A stretch of DNA of 64,000 bases from Macrocystis pyrifera (Eukaryota > Sar > Phaeophyceae > Laminariales > Laminariaceae), in assembly GCA_031763025.1 (NCBI GenBank), contig JASSKH010000021.1:2232001-2296000 (forward strand), in the 5' to 3' direction. The position numbers were made by a program, and so were the translations under genes. The notes under the pieces were generated by a model, which saw only the letters and a list, made by a program, of their open reading frames with translations, was not told the origin of the DNA and made no database searches. Below are positions 35,501-47,859 of this stretch, piece after piece. Numbering within the stretch: position 1 is the stretch's first letter; each line of letters starts with the position of its first letter.

Positions 35501-38500
35501 GGGTAGAAGGGGGGTTGCAAGGAGCGCGGTCGCGGTTTTCGTGGCTAGGCGTCGCGTGTGCCTCGAGACACGAGGGAAGCATGAATGGGCTTTGTCTGGC
35601 CTCCTGGTGTGGTTCCGGTTATACTATGTACGAGCATATGAGGGTCGTTTTGATAAGCAAAATAAAATTCAAGCGATGCTTATGTATTCACACCAAACCT
35701 GCAGATACCTGGTCACGACTATTGAGGAAATGTGTGGTTTCTCAGGTTATCATTCCTGTTACCACTAGAGATGAGCACCGGAGAGTATTTTCGAAAAACC
35801 GAAAACCGGATAGGAGTCATGATTCTCGAAAACGAAAAAGCGGTTTAATGTTCAAACGGTTTGCGTTTGGCAGGTATATTAAAGATTAAATCCTCCTAAA
35901 CATTGGAAAAACCGCGAGTGTTTTTTCGACTTTCCATAATATACAAAAATGAAATAGACAATACGCCGTTTTTTATTTTGAGAAAGGATTACTGTTGTTG
36001 TGCAATCCCTTTGTTCCCTTTTTGGACTGCAGGCGACAAACTGCTTGGAAATTGAGTGGTTTGTGCCCCAAACGGGCCTCCAGTCCTAAAAGCTGGGGAC
36101 AAACTGCTTATAAGTTGAGTAGTTTGTGCTCAAAACGGGACTGCAGTCCTACAGCAGTAGAAGGAATATGCAAACGCCAGCCAGGTTTTCGAAAACCGCC
36201 GTGGACCGTTTTTTTTTTTCATTTTTTTTTTCCCGGTGCCCATCTCTATTTACCCTTCTGGCTGGGAACACAAACCTACAAATCCCCGTTTGATACTCAC
36301 ATTAGAGGCCAAACTGTCCTTACTACAGCGTAGAGTCGGCAGGATTTCACGACTGATAACTAATCGGCAGGTGCCGATAGCCAACTACCTTATTTCTCGT
36401 GGGCAAGTCAGCTGGCGAAGCCAGCTGGTGGCCAGCCGACATGCCGACTTGAGTCAAGCGAGCCAAGTCAGCCCTCTTCCCGGCCGAGGGGGCCCCGTCC
36501 TCAAAACGAGTAAATGCAACCCGCATTCAAGTATTCTTCCTATCAATAAACGTACAATATGTGCATGGAAACTCAATAAACCGACTGGTCGGCACCTCTG
36601 GTGCACGACCAACTATGTAGTTTGCGCGGCCGAAAAGCGCAGACAGATCTTGGTCCCCACACGTACGACAACGAAGGACTTGCGTCGTTCGTCTTTCATG
36701 CGTGCGTTCATGGTTGTCTCTCGATCCCCGTTCGACTATTAATACGTATATGCTACCTGTACCTATACCCATACGAATGCGGGTTATCATAGCGGGGGTA
36801 TACAGACGGCAAAACATCAACACGCCTACTATGAACGTTGAACCGGGCAATTTCTCGACGGGTCAGCCTGCGGGCGGATATAACCCTCCCTGGATGTTGA
36901 AATCAAGTATTTTCATCTTGTGCGGCAGTAGAACGCCTCGCCCTACTCGAGGAGCTTTGGTCCACAGACGACTAGTGGTCCGACTGCTGCGGGTAGTAAC
37001 TACCCGTGCAGCAGTGGTTGGTGACTTCGGTCGTGCGCGGCTGTGTACCGAAGGAGGATTATTATCTCCCGGCGAGGATGACACCGCTCTGTCCCCAGAT
37101 GCGAGGACGGTTTCTATGTTAGCATTTAGTTCCAACTATTCTTACGTTTGGCGTCGAGAGTGATTTACGGCTGAAGGTGTACGGTACGGCAGACGTGCTC
37201 CCGTTTGATCATGTTTAGAAGTTGCATTCACGCGAAGGGCCGCGAGCGAGTAGCGCCAGGCCGGACAACAAAATCGCCCACGGTGCAGGGCTACTACCGT
37301 ATACCTCGTACATGCCAGTGGTGCCGGTATGACCTCCCGCAATTGCACTCACTGATATTAACAAAAGTACGCGACCGCCAAAATTCGAGGGCTGTTCTCG
37401 GGTCGGGTGAAATCTCTTGGTGTAAGTCGGGTCGGGTCGGGTCGGGTCGGGTCGGGTCGGGCCAGGTCGGGTAAGGGTGTCCCGACGCTCCCGTGAGGGT
37501 TTGAAAACGAGTATTTTTGTTTTTTGCACGCGTTCAGTTCGCATTCTCGTGCTGCTGTATAATACCACCATACGGAATCGTGGTGCCTGCCGTGGTATGA
37601 CGTAGCACGTCGTCATGGCACACGCGATCGACGCGCAGCAGAATCACACGCGGCTTGCAAGTAGGAGCAACTTTCGAGGATTTTTTGTCGGGTATTGATA
37701 GCTGAGGTGCGTGTTTGTGTGTGCGTGTGTGTTTTCCCTCTTTGTTAACTCCCCTGTTTGTCAGAACATGCGCAGGCAGAGACTGTTGCCAAGTATAAAT
37801 CTCAACCTGCCGTAAACGACATACTCGAGGGCAGGAAAGGGCCTCCAAGTATGTGCCGGGGGTGGGGGGGGAGGGCACGTGGATTGATCTCGAGCTGCTG
37901 GTCTCTCGCTTGTGCCAGATGCCGCGTTCACCCAGTGTGTGTGTGTTTTCGGAAATTTTGAAAGATGCCTCAGCTGTGCGATCGTTTTGTTTCCCCTCGA
38001 AACTGCCCCCCCCCCCCAAGCTTGGTGTAGTACTTTTACTTCGATTGGTACTCGTCGTGCTGCGGGGTGGGTAGGTTTAATCAAAGTTGTTTAGGTATTT
38101 TGTACGCGACGAGCTCGCTACCTAAGCATGTCGCGCTACGTAAGCAGTGTGCGTTTGTGTGTGTTCTTCCCTTCAACGCTGTTGGGACTTGAGGGTGGAA
38201 GCTCGACGATAAAATGGTGACGAGTACAAGCAACGATCACTACCGCTGTTGTGTGATTGGGGGGTGGGTGTACTCGATAAGAGAGATGTACTCGATCTCA
38301 TGCATGGCCGTAGTCGTATGACCATAGACCCTCGCATCCCTACAATGCCGGGACGGAGCATGTCGGGTTTTCACCGACCAGGCAGACATTGCTTGCACCA
38401 AGCGCGAAGCGCCGTGAGGTGTCCGGCGAGTCGCATGAAGGGTGAGCTGCATCCTACTAAGAACCGCTTGTGAGGCGGACTTTCTTGCATATGGATTACA

Positions 38501-41500
38501 GCTTCAATGATTTAGTTTAATTTCCGGTGTGGCCACTTCCAGAGACAGCAATGGGAGTACTATGTAACTGCCTCTTGGGTGCGTTACCTTGAACTCTACG
38601 TGATACGATCAATTCCCTTGTGCAGAGTAAAGATTATTTACTTCGCACAAATGATCTAACTAGACGACCAGCTGTGGGCGACCGCCAAAAAAAAAAAAAA
38701 AAAAAAAAAAACGGCACCCTGGATGTCTAGCTCACGTAGTGAGCGGCATGTTTTACAGTGTCGTTGCCAAACGACGCCAACCCAACCCATATAGAATTAC
38801 AATGGTTGGATGTCAAGGAGCTGTACGACACGGGCGCATGCATGCTTTCCTGCTCGTCCTGCCAGCGGATGCAAGGAGCTGTACGAGTACGACATGGGTG
38901 CTTGCATGATTTCCTGCTAGTACTGCTAGGCGCTGACCCTGCTTGTAAAATACCGGGTACATGGACAGACGGTTGCTGCCACCAGCGTTTACCATTTTGC
39001 TTTGGTCGATATATCGGGGCCCCAAATGGACCAAGGGGCTAACAGGTGTCCCGCACTGCAACTGTTGTAGAACCCTTTGTTGTCCGATGGAGGCCGCGGT
39101 CGCGCTCATGTGTGCGGTCTGTGTGACCCCTACGAATGTTTTTTTACGATTTTTGGACAGAGCACCTCGGTAGAGCTCGCCACGTTTTCGATAGTTGGTC
39201 TGATTGGCTTACGGTCGGGGTTAGGGTTGCTCTGATTGGCTTAGGTTCGGGGCTAGGGTTGCTCTGATTGGCTCAGGGTCAGGGTTAGGGTTGCTCTGAT
39301 TGGCTCAGGGTCAGGGTTAGAGTTGCTCTGATTGGCTTAGGGTTAATGTTAGTTATAATTTGTCTCGTACACAGTGTGTGTGTCAACCATTTTCTCGAAG
39401 ACGCAAGCCTCGAGCGCCTACCAACATCGCTAGATGTATGTAGATACCAGCAAAAGAGTATGCGTTTCTTTTTTTTTTCGCTCTACTGCTGTTGTACCCA
39501 GCGGCATTTTTGTACTGCTTGCTGTGTGTTGCCGTCGCCGCCTTGCGATTTTGACAGAGCACCTACGTGGGGCGCACGAGGACGGCCCCCGGCGGGCAGG
39601 CGCAGACGATGATCGACCTTGGCTATATCAGCAGCGGCCACTGTCGCCTGTTCCTCCGGAGGCGGGACGACGGCGTTATAGAGGCCGCGGTAGAAGACAC
39701 CTCCAGGTACAATAGTGGTCCCTCCATACAGTGCTGGTAGAGTAAGTGCCGCTTGCCTGCCAGAACACATTGCTAATATATTCTAGCAGCCAGAACACAT
39801 TGGAATTGTAGGCTATGCTTCGGACTGTTATGTATCCCTGGTAGCTGGTATAGATATTGGTACATACAGTATCAATAGTGTACCTATAGACTAATCTCAA
39901 CCTGGGTATACTCGGAAATAACATCAAGAGCTCGTATGTATTACATAATTCATACCTACAGCAGTGTTATTTGTCAAGAGCTATTTGTTGTACCTGGTAC
40001 TTGAGTAACAGATGAAGAGCTATTCATGCCCATACTTGACCATACCAAGTATATATCAATATCAAGAGCTACAAGTCTGGACTACCGCTCTACATGGGCG
40101 GCGGGAGTGTAAATATGTGTTTGATGCTCATGTTAGTCCCAACGGGTATGGCCTTACGGCGCCGAGAGGTACACGCGAGTATGGTAACTGGCATACATCA
40201 AGGACTACCTGTGGCTTGTGGTATAATGCTCCTGGTAGACGTCAGATAGTATAAACTGTGTGGGGGTATAGCTATGGAGCTATTTGTGTACAATTATGTC
40301 CGGAAATGTAAGGAGGCGGTAGGGGATTTCTCGAGCCTAGAAGGCGATATGCCTATCTGATGCATCAAGAGCTAGACTTGGAAGTACCAGGTATGCGTAA
40401 GTGTCAAGAGCTACCAGGTATGCATTGGTACGCTTTGAAGTGGATGTCAAGAGCTAGCTGTAAAACATATATTGGGGGTACCTATCCAGAGTTCACTAGT
40501 ACTGACTATGATATGCAACCCAGCAGAGGGACGGCGGCGTCTTCAAAGCCGCGGCAGAGGACAGACACCTCCAGCTGCACTAAACTTGAAAATAAATTCC
40601 GACACACCACTAATTAATACCAGGTACCTATTTTCGAGACTCAGGCATGGGGGGGGGGGGGGGGGGGGGGGGGGTTACTCATTATCATTCATGGCCGTGG
40701 TCGCATGACCATAGACCCTCGCATCCTTACAATGCCACGACGGAGCGCGTCGGGTTTTTATCGACCAGGCAGACATTGCTTGCACCAAGCGCGAATCCCC
40801 GTGAGGTGTTGGGCGAGTCGCATGAAGGGTGAGCTTCATCCTACCAAGAACCGCTTTAGAGGCGGATTTTCTTGCGTTTGGATGACAGCATCAATGACTT
40901 GATTTAAATTCTGGTGTGGCCATTTCCAGAGACAGAGATTCAGACAGGGGAGTTTACTGAACCCAAGTAAACGAAAATAGCGTTTTTCGTATATTCCGCC
41001 GGAAATCTCATGCCACTGGTTTGTTTCTTTAGTTTGGTATGTTCACATTGGAGTGTGGTAGTGTTTTGATCTTTGGTGTATACCCCCGACTATTCCGGTA
41101 CGCTATAGTTTTTTTTAAATCTATGTCAGGAGCTATTGCTGGCTATACTGGTACTTGGAAGTATCCCTCAAGAGTTTTTTACTACATAAGTAAGACTATA
41201 CCTGGGACGTAGGGGCATATGTCAAGAAGTAGGTCTGCTTCGACTTAAACACGTGTTCGCGATGATGAATTGTACTGGTGGTTTTCAGTCGACGGCACCT
41301 CTGTTGATATACCGCCACCGCCCCCTCGACAAGCTCTTCTTAGTAGGATGCAGTTCACCCTCATGCGACCATGCGACTCGCCGAACACCTCACGGCGCTT
41401 CGCGCTTGGTACAAGCAATGTCTGCCTGGTCGGTGAAAACTCGACGTGCTCCGTCCCGGCATTGTAGGGATGCGAGGGTCTGTGGCCATACGACTACGGC

Positions 41501-44500
41501 CATGCAAGAGATCGAGTACATCTCCCCCCCCCCCCTTATGTATTACCACTCCGACCCAAAATATAAGTGCCGTTTAGACTAAATAATTGTATGTTAAAGG
41601 TCCCTATATTTCGGGTCAGAGTGGTATATGGAAACAATGTAATGAGCGCCCAATTGTTGGAGGTGTCTCTATTAGGAGTACGAACGGTGCTCCGTATCGA
41701 AAGAGATGCGTGGTCAATGGTCAAATGACTAAGGCAAGCAACAAATGAGTACCCCCCCCCCCCCCACACACCCACCGCCTCCTTACTCCGTCGCTTTTTT
41801 TTCGCTCGACCCAATATTTCTTACGATGCTGTAAATATGCACATTTTTGTCTAGCAACGGCACCAGCGTGAACGGCGTGAAGCTCGGCAAGCGCAAGACC
41901 TCCGCTATACAGAGCGGAGACCGAGTGGCGCTCTACCTGCCCCAGGGTGCTACCCCCCTCGGGAGGCCCCTCCTCTACGTCCTCTCAGAGCTCTGCGAAG
42001 ACAAGTTTGAGCAGGTGCGAGGGCGGTTGTGGTACAGGGCAGGGACGGGGCGTACGTATGTTGGTTGCTTGGCCTTAGTCGTTTAACCTTTGATCACGCA
42101 TCACCCTTTTGAGACGGAGGACGGTTCGTACTCCTAACAGAGACACCTACAACGGTGGGGCGCTCGTTACGTTGTTTCCGGATATTTCGTAGAAACGTTA
42201 TGCTAATATTGTCCCGTTCCTGTTTCGTCACCTGTTGCCACCAACTATTTCGTGGAATAGCGATCGTTTTCTCGGTGCTTTCTGGTACACCAAACTCCTC
42301 CACGTCACACTCCTATATTTCTCTCATCGCACCTTCTAACACATCCCGTTCCTCGTTGTACATTTCACATTCTCCTATTATCAGAGTTGTACTCTCTATT
42401 GCTTTGCCGCACATCTGTGCATCCACTTCCTTCTTCTCCCGGCTACTGGTATTACTGTTTCTTCTTTCTAGCAGGTCCAGGTACCCGGTACGCAATCGCA
42501 GTTTCAGCGTTTTCGCGAAGTCCATTGGGCTGTGCAAATACGGTTTGATTCGTATGTTGTTGTTGTTTTCTTCACATTAAACCGTTCTTTCTACCCGTCG
42601 ACATCCAGCACAACCAGTGTCCGTGCCGATTCTTCAATCCTAGAGAGATACAAGTTCTGTGGACACAAAGCTACGCCACAGAAATACTACGTTGCCACGT
42701 ATGCAATGCAATGCCATGTCATCATACTGCGTACGACAGGCACGACATACACATTCCATGACCTAGAGAAACGAAACGAAACGAAACAAAGAGACAAAAA
42801 AAAACAAAAAGCAAAGAAGACAATTCGAAAGAGAAAAAGAAATCAAGAAATCCCTTCGTTTGGCCCGTATATTTTGAAGTGCGTCTCCGACTTCACCTCC
42901 TCATTTCTTGGCGCTATTATTAGTCTATCCCTTCTTTTTATGCTTTCTTTTAATTCCGTCTTGTACCTCCCAAACTCATCTACGGACATCATCTGTTCTT
43001 GGTTTCTTCCTATACCCTTCCATAGTTTCTCGACTACGCCATCCCACCTCATTCCAGCTCGCCCTTTTGTTGCCTTTTCCCTTACAGCTCGATCGACTAT
43101 GCTTGGCAACCTCTTCTTAGGCATTTTCCTTATCTTTAGTTGCCATTTCAACTTTCTCACGTCTCTATCTGTCTTGAGTGGGCACATTCCCAGTTCTGCT
43201 CTTAATACTGTATTGCTCGTCGTACTCGAGCATCTTAATTTTTTTCTAGCTACCTGTCATCTGTACTGTTTCCAGCTGTTTTGTCAAACTTTGCGTTCCC
43301 TTCCCATACTTTACTCGTCGTACTTGAGCTTCCTAGTTTTTTTTTTTTTTTTTGCTGCTGTCGTCTATGCTGTTTTCAGCTGTTTCACAAACTTCGCGTT
43401 CCCTTCCCATACTTCTCCTGCAGACTTATCATACTTTTCCTGCATATTCTAGCTTTCTTAGTGTCACTTTTATCAGGATACATATATTGATCCTACTACG
43501 GGGGTCCATAGTTAATAGGACCTATGTTGTACATAAAAACCTATATATTTACCTATTTTTACGAACAAAATTTGGTCCCATTAACTATGGACCCCCCCAT
43601 AATAGTGTCGAGGTGCGAGTCTGTTAGGATTGCATCCATCTTGCCTACGTGTGTTTTACCCTGTCCTATTTGTTTTGCAATGCGTGTATCCCAACAGCAG
43701 CCTTTTGATATCTCTACGCCAAGGTACGTATACTGGTCTGCGATCGGTAGTTCATCTTCTCCCCACTTGCAACTGAAATTTACCGGGTTCACCTCGTCTT
43801 CGTTGTTTACACCTGCGCACATCTTGACGTTTGCTGTCACCCTCCGTTTCGTAGTCTATTCTATTAATAGGGCGTTCTTTATTTGTTACTGCAATCTTCT
43901 GGTGTCCCCACGGAGTCATCCGCAAGCATCAATGCCGACGCTGCTGTATCTTCCGCCCCACCGTGACTCCCTGCTTTGCTGCTTCGACTGCTACCATCAG
44001 ATCGGTAATATATATATATATACCTTGAATATATTACGTGATGACGTACATCCCTGTGCAACTCCTTGTGATATATCAACGTGGAGAATGATGAAGTGGT
44101 GTGATGCTGGATGGGGAATTTTGGTGCTGGATGGGGAATTTTGATATTTCCCCATCCAGCATCACACCACTTCATCATTGCTCCACATCTTTCCTCGGAT
44201 TCCTATTTCCCACGACTTTTTCCTCAATCCGTACGAGTATCTCCACGCTTTGTCTTGGACTTTCTGTACACTAGAAACAAACAATACGTTGTTCGCCCCG
44301 CGTCTTTTCCTACCTTGGATTATCTTACCTAATGTGTACACATGGTTTGCTCAGCTACGTTCTGACCTAGCCCCTGCTTGCCCTTCGCTTACTTGGTCTT
44401 CCTTCTCCATCACTGCTCTCATTCTATCGATCGAAATCTTACAAAACGTTTTGCCTACTGTGCTTAGCAGTGTTAGCTCTCTACGGTTCCCCTGTTCAGC

Positions 44501-47500
44501 CTTTGTCTCCTTTCTTAGACTAGTTTACTATTACGGGGGACCATAGTAAATAGGACCAAATATTGTCAGGAAAAATAGGGAAATATTTAGGTTTTCGTGT
44601 GTACCGTAGGTCCTGTATGCTGTGGTCTCACGTAACACTACCCCCTTCTCTCCACCTCGTGGGTGCGTACTCGTATTTCCGTATCCAGTTGTACAGCATG
44701 ACTTATCATGGTGAGGATTCGTTCTGCCCCGTACTTCATAAATTCATGGACTATTTGGTCTGCCCTTGCCGCCTTTCTATTCTTCAGATTAGTATTACGG
44801 GGGGGGACCATAGTTAATAGGACCTACGGTACTCACAAACACCCATATATTTCCATATTTAGACTAACAATATTTGTTCCTATTTACTTTGGCCCCCCGT
44901 AATAGACACTTCTTTGCTTCTTCCCTTGTGAATCCTCTTTGTAATTTTTCTGAAGCACTGCTGTCTTCCCTTTCTGGTGCATACACTTTCGCCTCGGCCC
45001 ACGTCTTGATTTCCTTCTCGAATTCTGCGTCGAACGTTTCTGTTAATGGCGTACGGTAATCCGTAGTACTCCCCTTTCCCCCTTCGAACCACCAACCATT
45101 TTACCGTTTTGTGCTCTTAAGGTATTACAATGGCTATTTCCGTGTCTGCCACTCCTGCTTGTTTGCCTGGTACCCCTTTTATCCCTACCCACATCTGCTT
45201 CATCCCGCCCTCAAAGTCTTCATTCGTTTCATTTGCTGTTAAATACGTATTTACATATTTCCATATCGTTTTCTTCTTCTGTGCCGTCTCGTTCATTTTA
45301 TTTCTAGCTGCAGCTTATTCCTCCCATTCTGCCATAATTTTATTCCGTCCGTGTCTTGCGTTCGCCTCTGTCCTTACTCTTGTAGCCACCTTTACTTGCT
45401 CATCCCACCATTTTTTAATACTCCGTGGCATGCTGTCAACTTCTTCCCTGTTGCTTTTGCTTTCTGTGCTCTTGACCGATTGCTCCCACCCTTATAGTAT
45501 CTTTCAGTAGCTCCTGCATTTTCCCTCTCCATGTTTGGTACGGGGAAGGGGGTGGGGGGGGTGTACTCATTATCATGCATGGCCGTGGTCGTATGACCAT
45601 AGACCCTCGCATCCCTACAATGCTGGGACGGAGCGCGTCGGTTTTCACCGACCAGGCAGACATTGCTTGCACCAAGCGCGAGGCGACTCGCCCTGCCAGG
45701 GGGCGGGGTAGTCTTCCACTTGTTCGAGAAAATGGGGCTGGTTTATCACTTATTGCCCACTTTTTATGACGAACTAAACGTAGTCTAACTCTTTTCGAAT
45801 TGCACTGTTAGCAAACACGTATCTACTGTAGATCTAACTTGAAGTAACGTGCCCTCAACGGAAGTCCGGTTCCGAATGTGTTATATCCGCCAACGAACTC
45901 GAGACTTTTCGGTCGATCGCTCGCAACATCCCCCACATGCATATGAGAACGTTATGTTCGTGAATTTTTCGCACTTTTTCGAACAAATCGCGTCGTAAGG
46001 GCACTTTCTGGCGCGAGGCTATGTGTAGTCGACACGGGAAAGCCTGGCCGGCCGTATAGGTCAAGGTCCACGCGCGATCCGTGCAGTGTGGAGCGCGTGG
46101 CAATATTAATATATATATATATATATATATATGGATATCACCCCGGGGTGGTAATTTTCTGCCAGGTAAACCCGCGGTATTATCACCGGGGTGTGTTAGG
46201 TACTTGCTGTTGTTGATGGAATGACCCTGACTTTCATGTGCATGAACAACCAACCCTACTTTGTAGCGAGTGGCCGATGTATGTACCGAGGACTTTGTGT
46301 GGACCATCAGCCAGTTTGTCGAAGCAGAACCGTAGTTAGCAGGACCCATCATGAGTTACAGAAAAACTTGTATGTTCGTATGTTTTAACTATATGGTTGG
46401 TTCTGATTACTTTTTCCCTCCGTAATACCTTCGTAAACAACCCTAAGAAAGTCGCGCCTGTTGCAAGCAATGCCCGCCTGGCCGGTCAAAACCCGACGTA
46501 GGTGATCCGTCCCAGCGCTGTAGGGATGCGAGGGTCTATGGTCGTACGACTACGGCCATGCAGGGCATGGGTACACCCCCCCCTCCCTCTACTGTATATA
46601 CACATCCAACTACAGCAGTAGCCGTCTGCTGGTGCAAACATCCAACCCTCTGTATAAACCCCTCGAAAACCGCCTGCTGTCGCGCCTGCCAACCCCTTTC
46701 CCCTTTTTCATGTTTCCGTTCCCTGTTTACTAAATAACCCCCCCCCCCCCCCCCTTTCCTCTACCAACTCCTTTTCTCCCGTATTTTTCTTGCAGGCAAT
46801 CCTCGAGATTCCCCCGATCGTAGCCGGTTCCGGGAGGCAGAAAAAAGCGAAAGCTGCCGCCGCCGCCGCCGCCGCCGCCGCCGCAGCAGCAGCAGCAGCA
46901 CGAAAAGCATCATCATCGCCCGTAACATCCTCCGCCACGACTTCCATCTCCGCATCCAAATCGACCTCTGCCCACGGAATTCAAGGGGGCCGGGGGGGGG
47001 GCAAGGGGTGCAAGTCGTGGGAGTGGCTGGAGCGGTAGCGGGGGTGGGGGCGGGAAATGGGGAGGTGGCGGTGGAGGGAGGAGCGGGGGCAGGGGCTGGG
47101 GCGGTGACGGCGAAGGGGGGGGGGTGTGGGTGCCAAGGGAGGGGTGGGGGTGGGGGTGGGGGTTGGAGCGGCAGGGGCCAGGAGGGGGGGTTCGAGGGCG
47201 CCGGAGTCGTTGGTGCCGCCGCTTTCTCCGGTGGGGAGTCAAAGAAACGCCCTCGCGGTTTTGGATGATCAGGTACCATATTTTCGTGTACGGGGTTGGG
47301 GGAGTTTGGTTTGTGTTCGGTTCATGTCAGTGGCGCCTGTTTTTCGTTTTGTTTTTTCCTTTTTTACATTCTACGTTCAACGCACGTTTTTGTTGCTTGT
47401 GAGCAGGTCATCAGCAGGTTAGGACGGTGTATTGTATGCTGTGGCTACCCTACAGTGCGAGCCCCCTCCCCCTTCTTTTAATGCGTTCGAAGATACGGAA

Positions 47501-47821
47501 CGAGGTCACAGTGAACCCCTCCCCCCCCCCCCCCCCCCCCCCCCCTCCCGATGAAAGTACATATCACCCTTGAAATATATTTTGCAGCACAATAATGTGA
47601 CGAGACACTCACCGCCCTTGAACGCCCCTCGTATGGTTATATTACTGCGGCCACTCATGATATCGAGCACACCCTCTCTTCCCCCCGCCGCCTGCTCTCC
47701 CCAATTCATCCCTCACCTGTATCCTGGTATCAATTTTCTCTGACCCATTTTGTCTATTTTTTTTTTTTACGAAGATGGTGGTGAGAAAAGCGGGCACGGC
47801 GGAGGCGTGTAGCCCTGAGAG

Positions 47822-47859
<38 letters not shown>

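Larger units (their letters stand above)
42047..45540 (-). mobile_element. 5'-truncated non-LTR retrotransposon (LINE) relic
   Basis: Read on the minus strand, fragments occur in the order expected of an endonuclease/RT LINE with the endonuclease missing. A linker region occupies 45500-45130. The RT N-terminal part is 45060-44180 (LKNRKAAR, ELTLLSTVGKTFCKI, SEGQAGAR). The catalytic part is 44086-43860, with an A-D-D motif in LMLADDSVG. The palm/thumb part is 43840-43605 (YTYLGVEISKG). The C-terminal zinc-knuckle region is 42537-42313 (CGKAIES, IIGECEMYNEERD). The tail ends near 42047 in TACGCCCC. It sits antisense in intron 3 and is broken by three MITE copies, a fold-back and frameshifts. 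Upstream it abuts a SINE-like copy at 45540. Confidence 0.85.

Noticed and set aside
36863..37135. Minus frame containing MKILDFNIQGG, like the start of a LINE endonuclease
   Set aside because: The similarity is limited to the opening residues. The frame stops 7 codons later and no catalytic motif follows.
42532..43452. 306-codon plus-strand open frame
   Set aside because: It is the antisense of the LINE RT C-terminal region. The minus-strand frames carry recognisable RT/zinc-knuckle sequence and this one is Phe/Ser/Leu-rich without domains.
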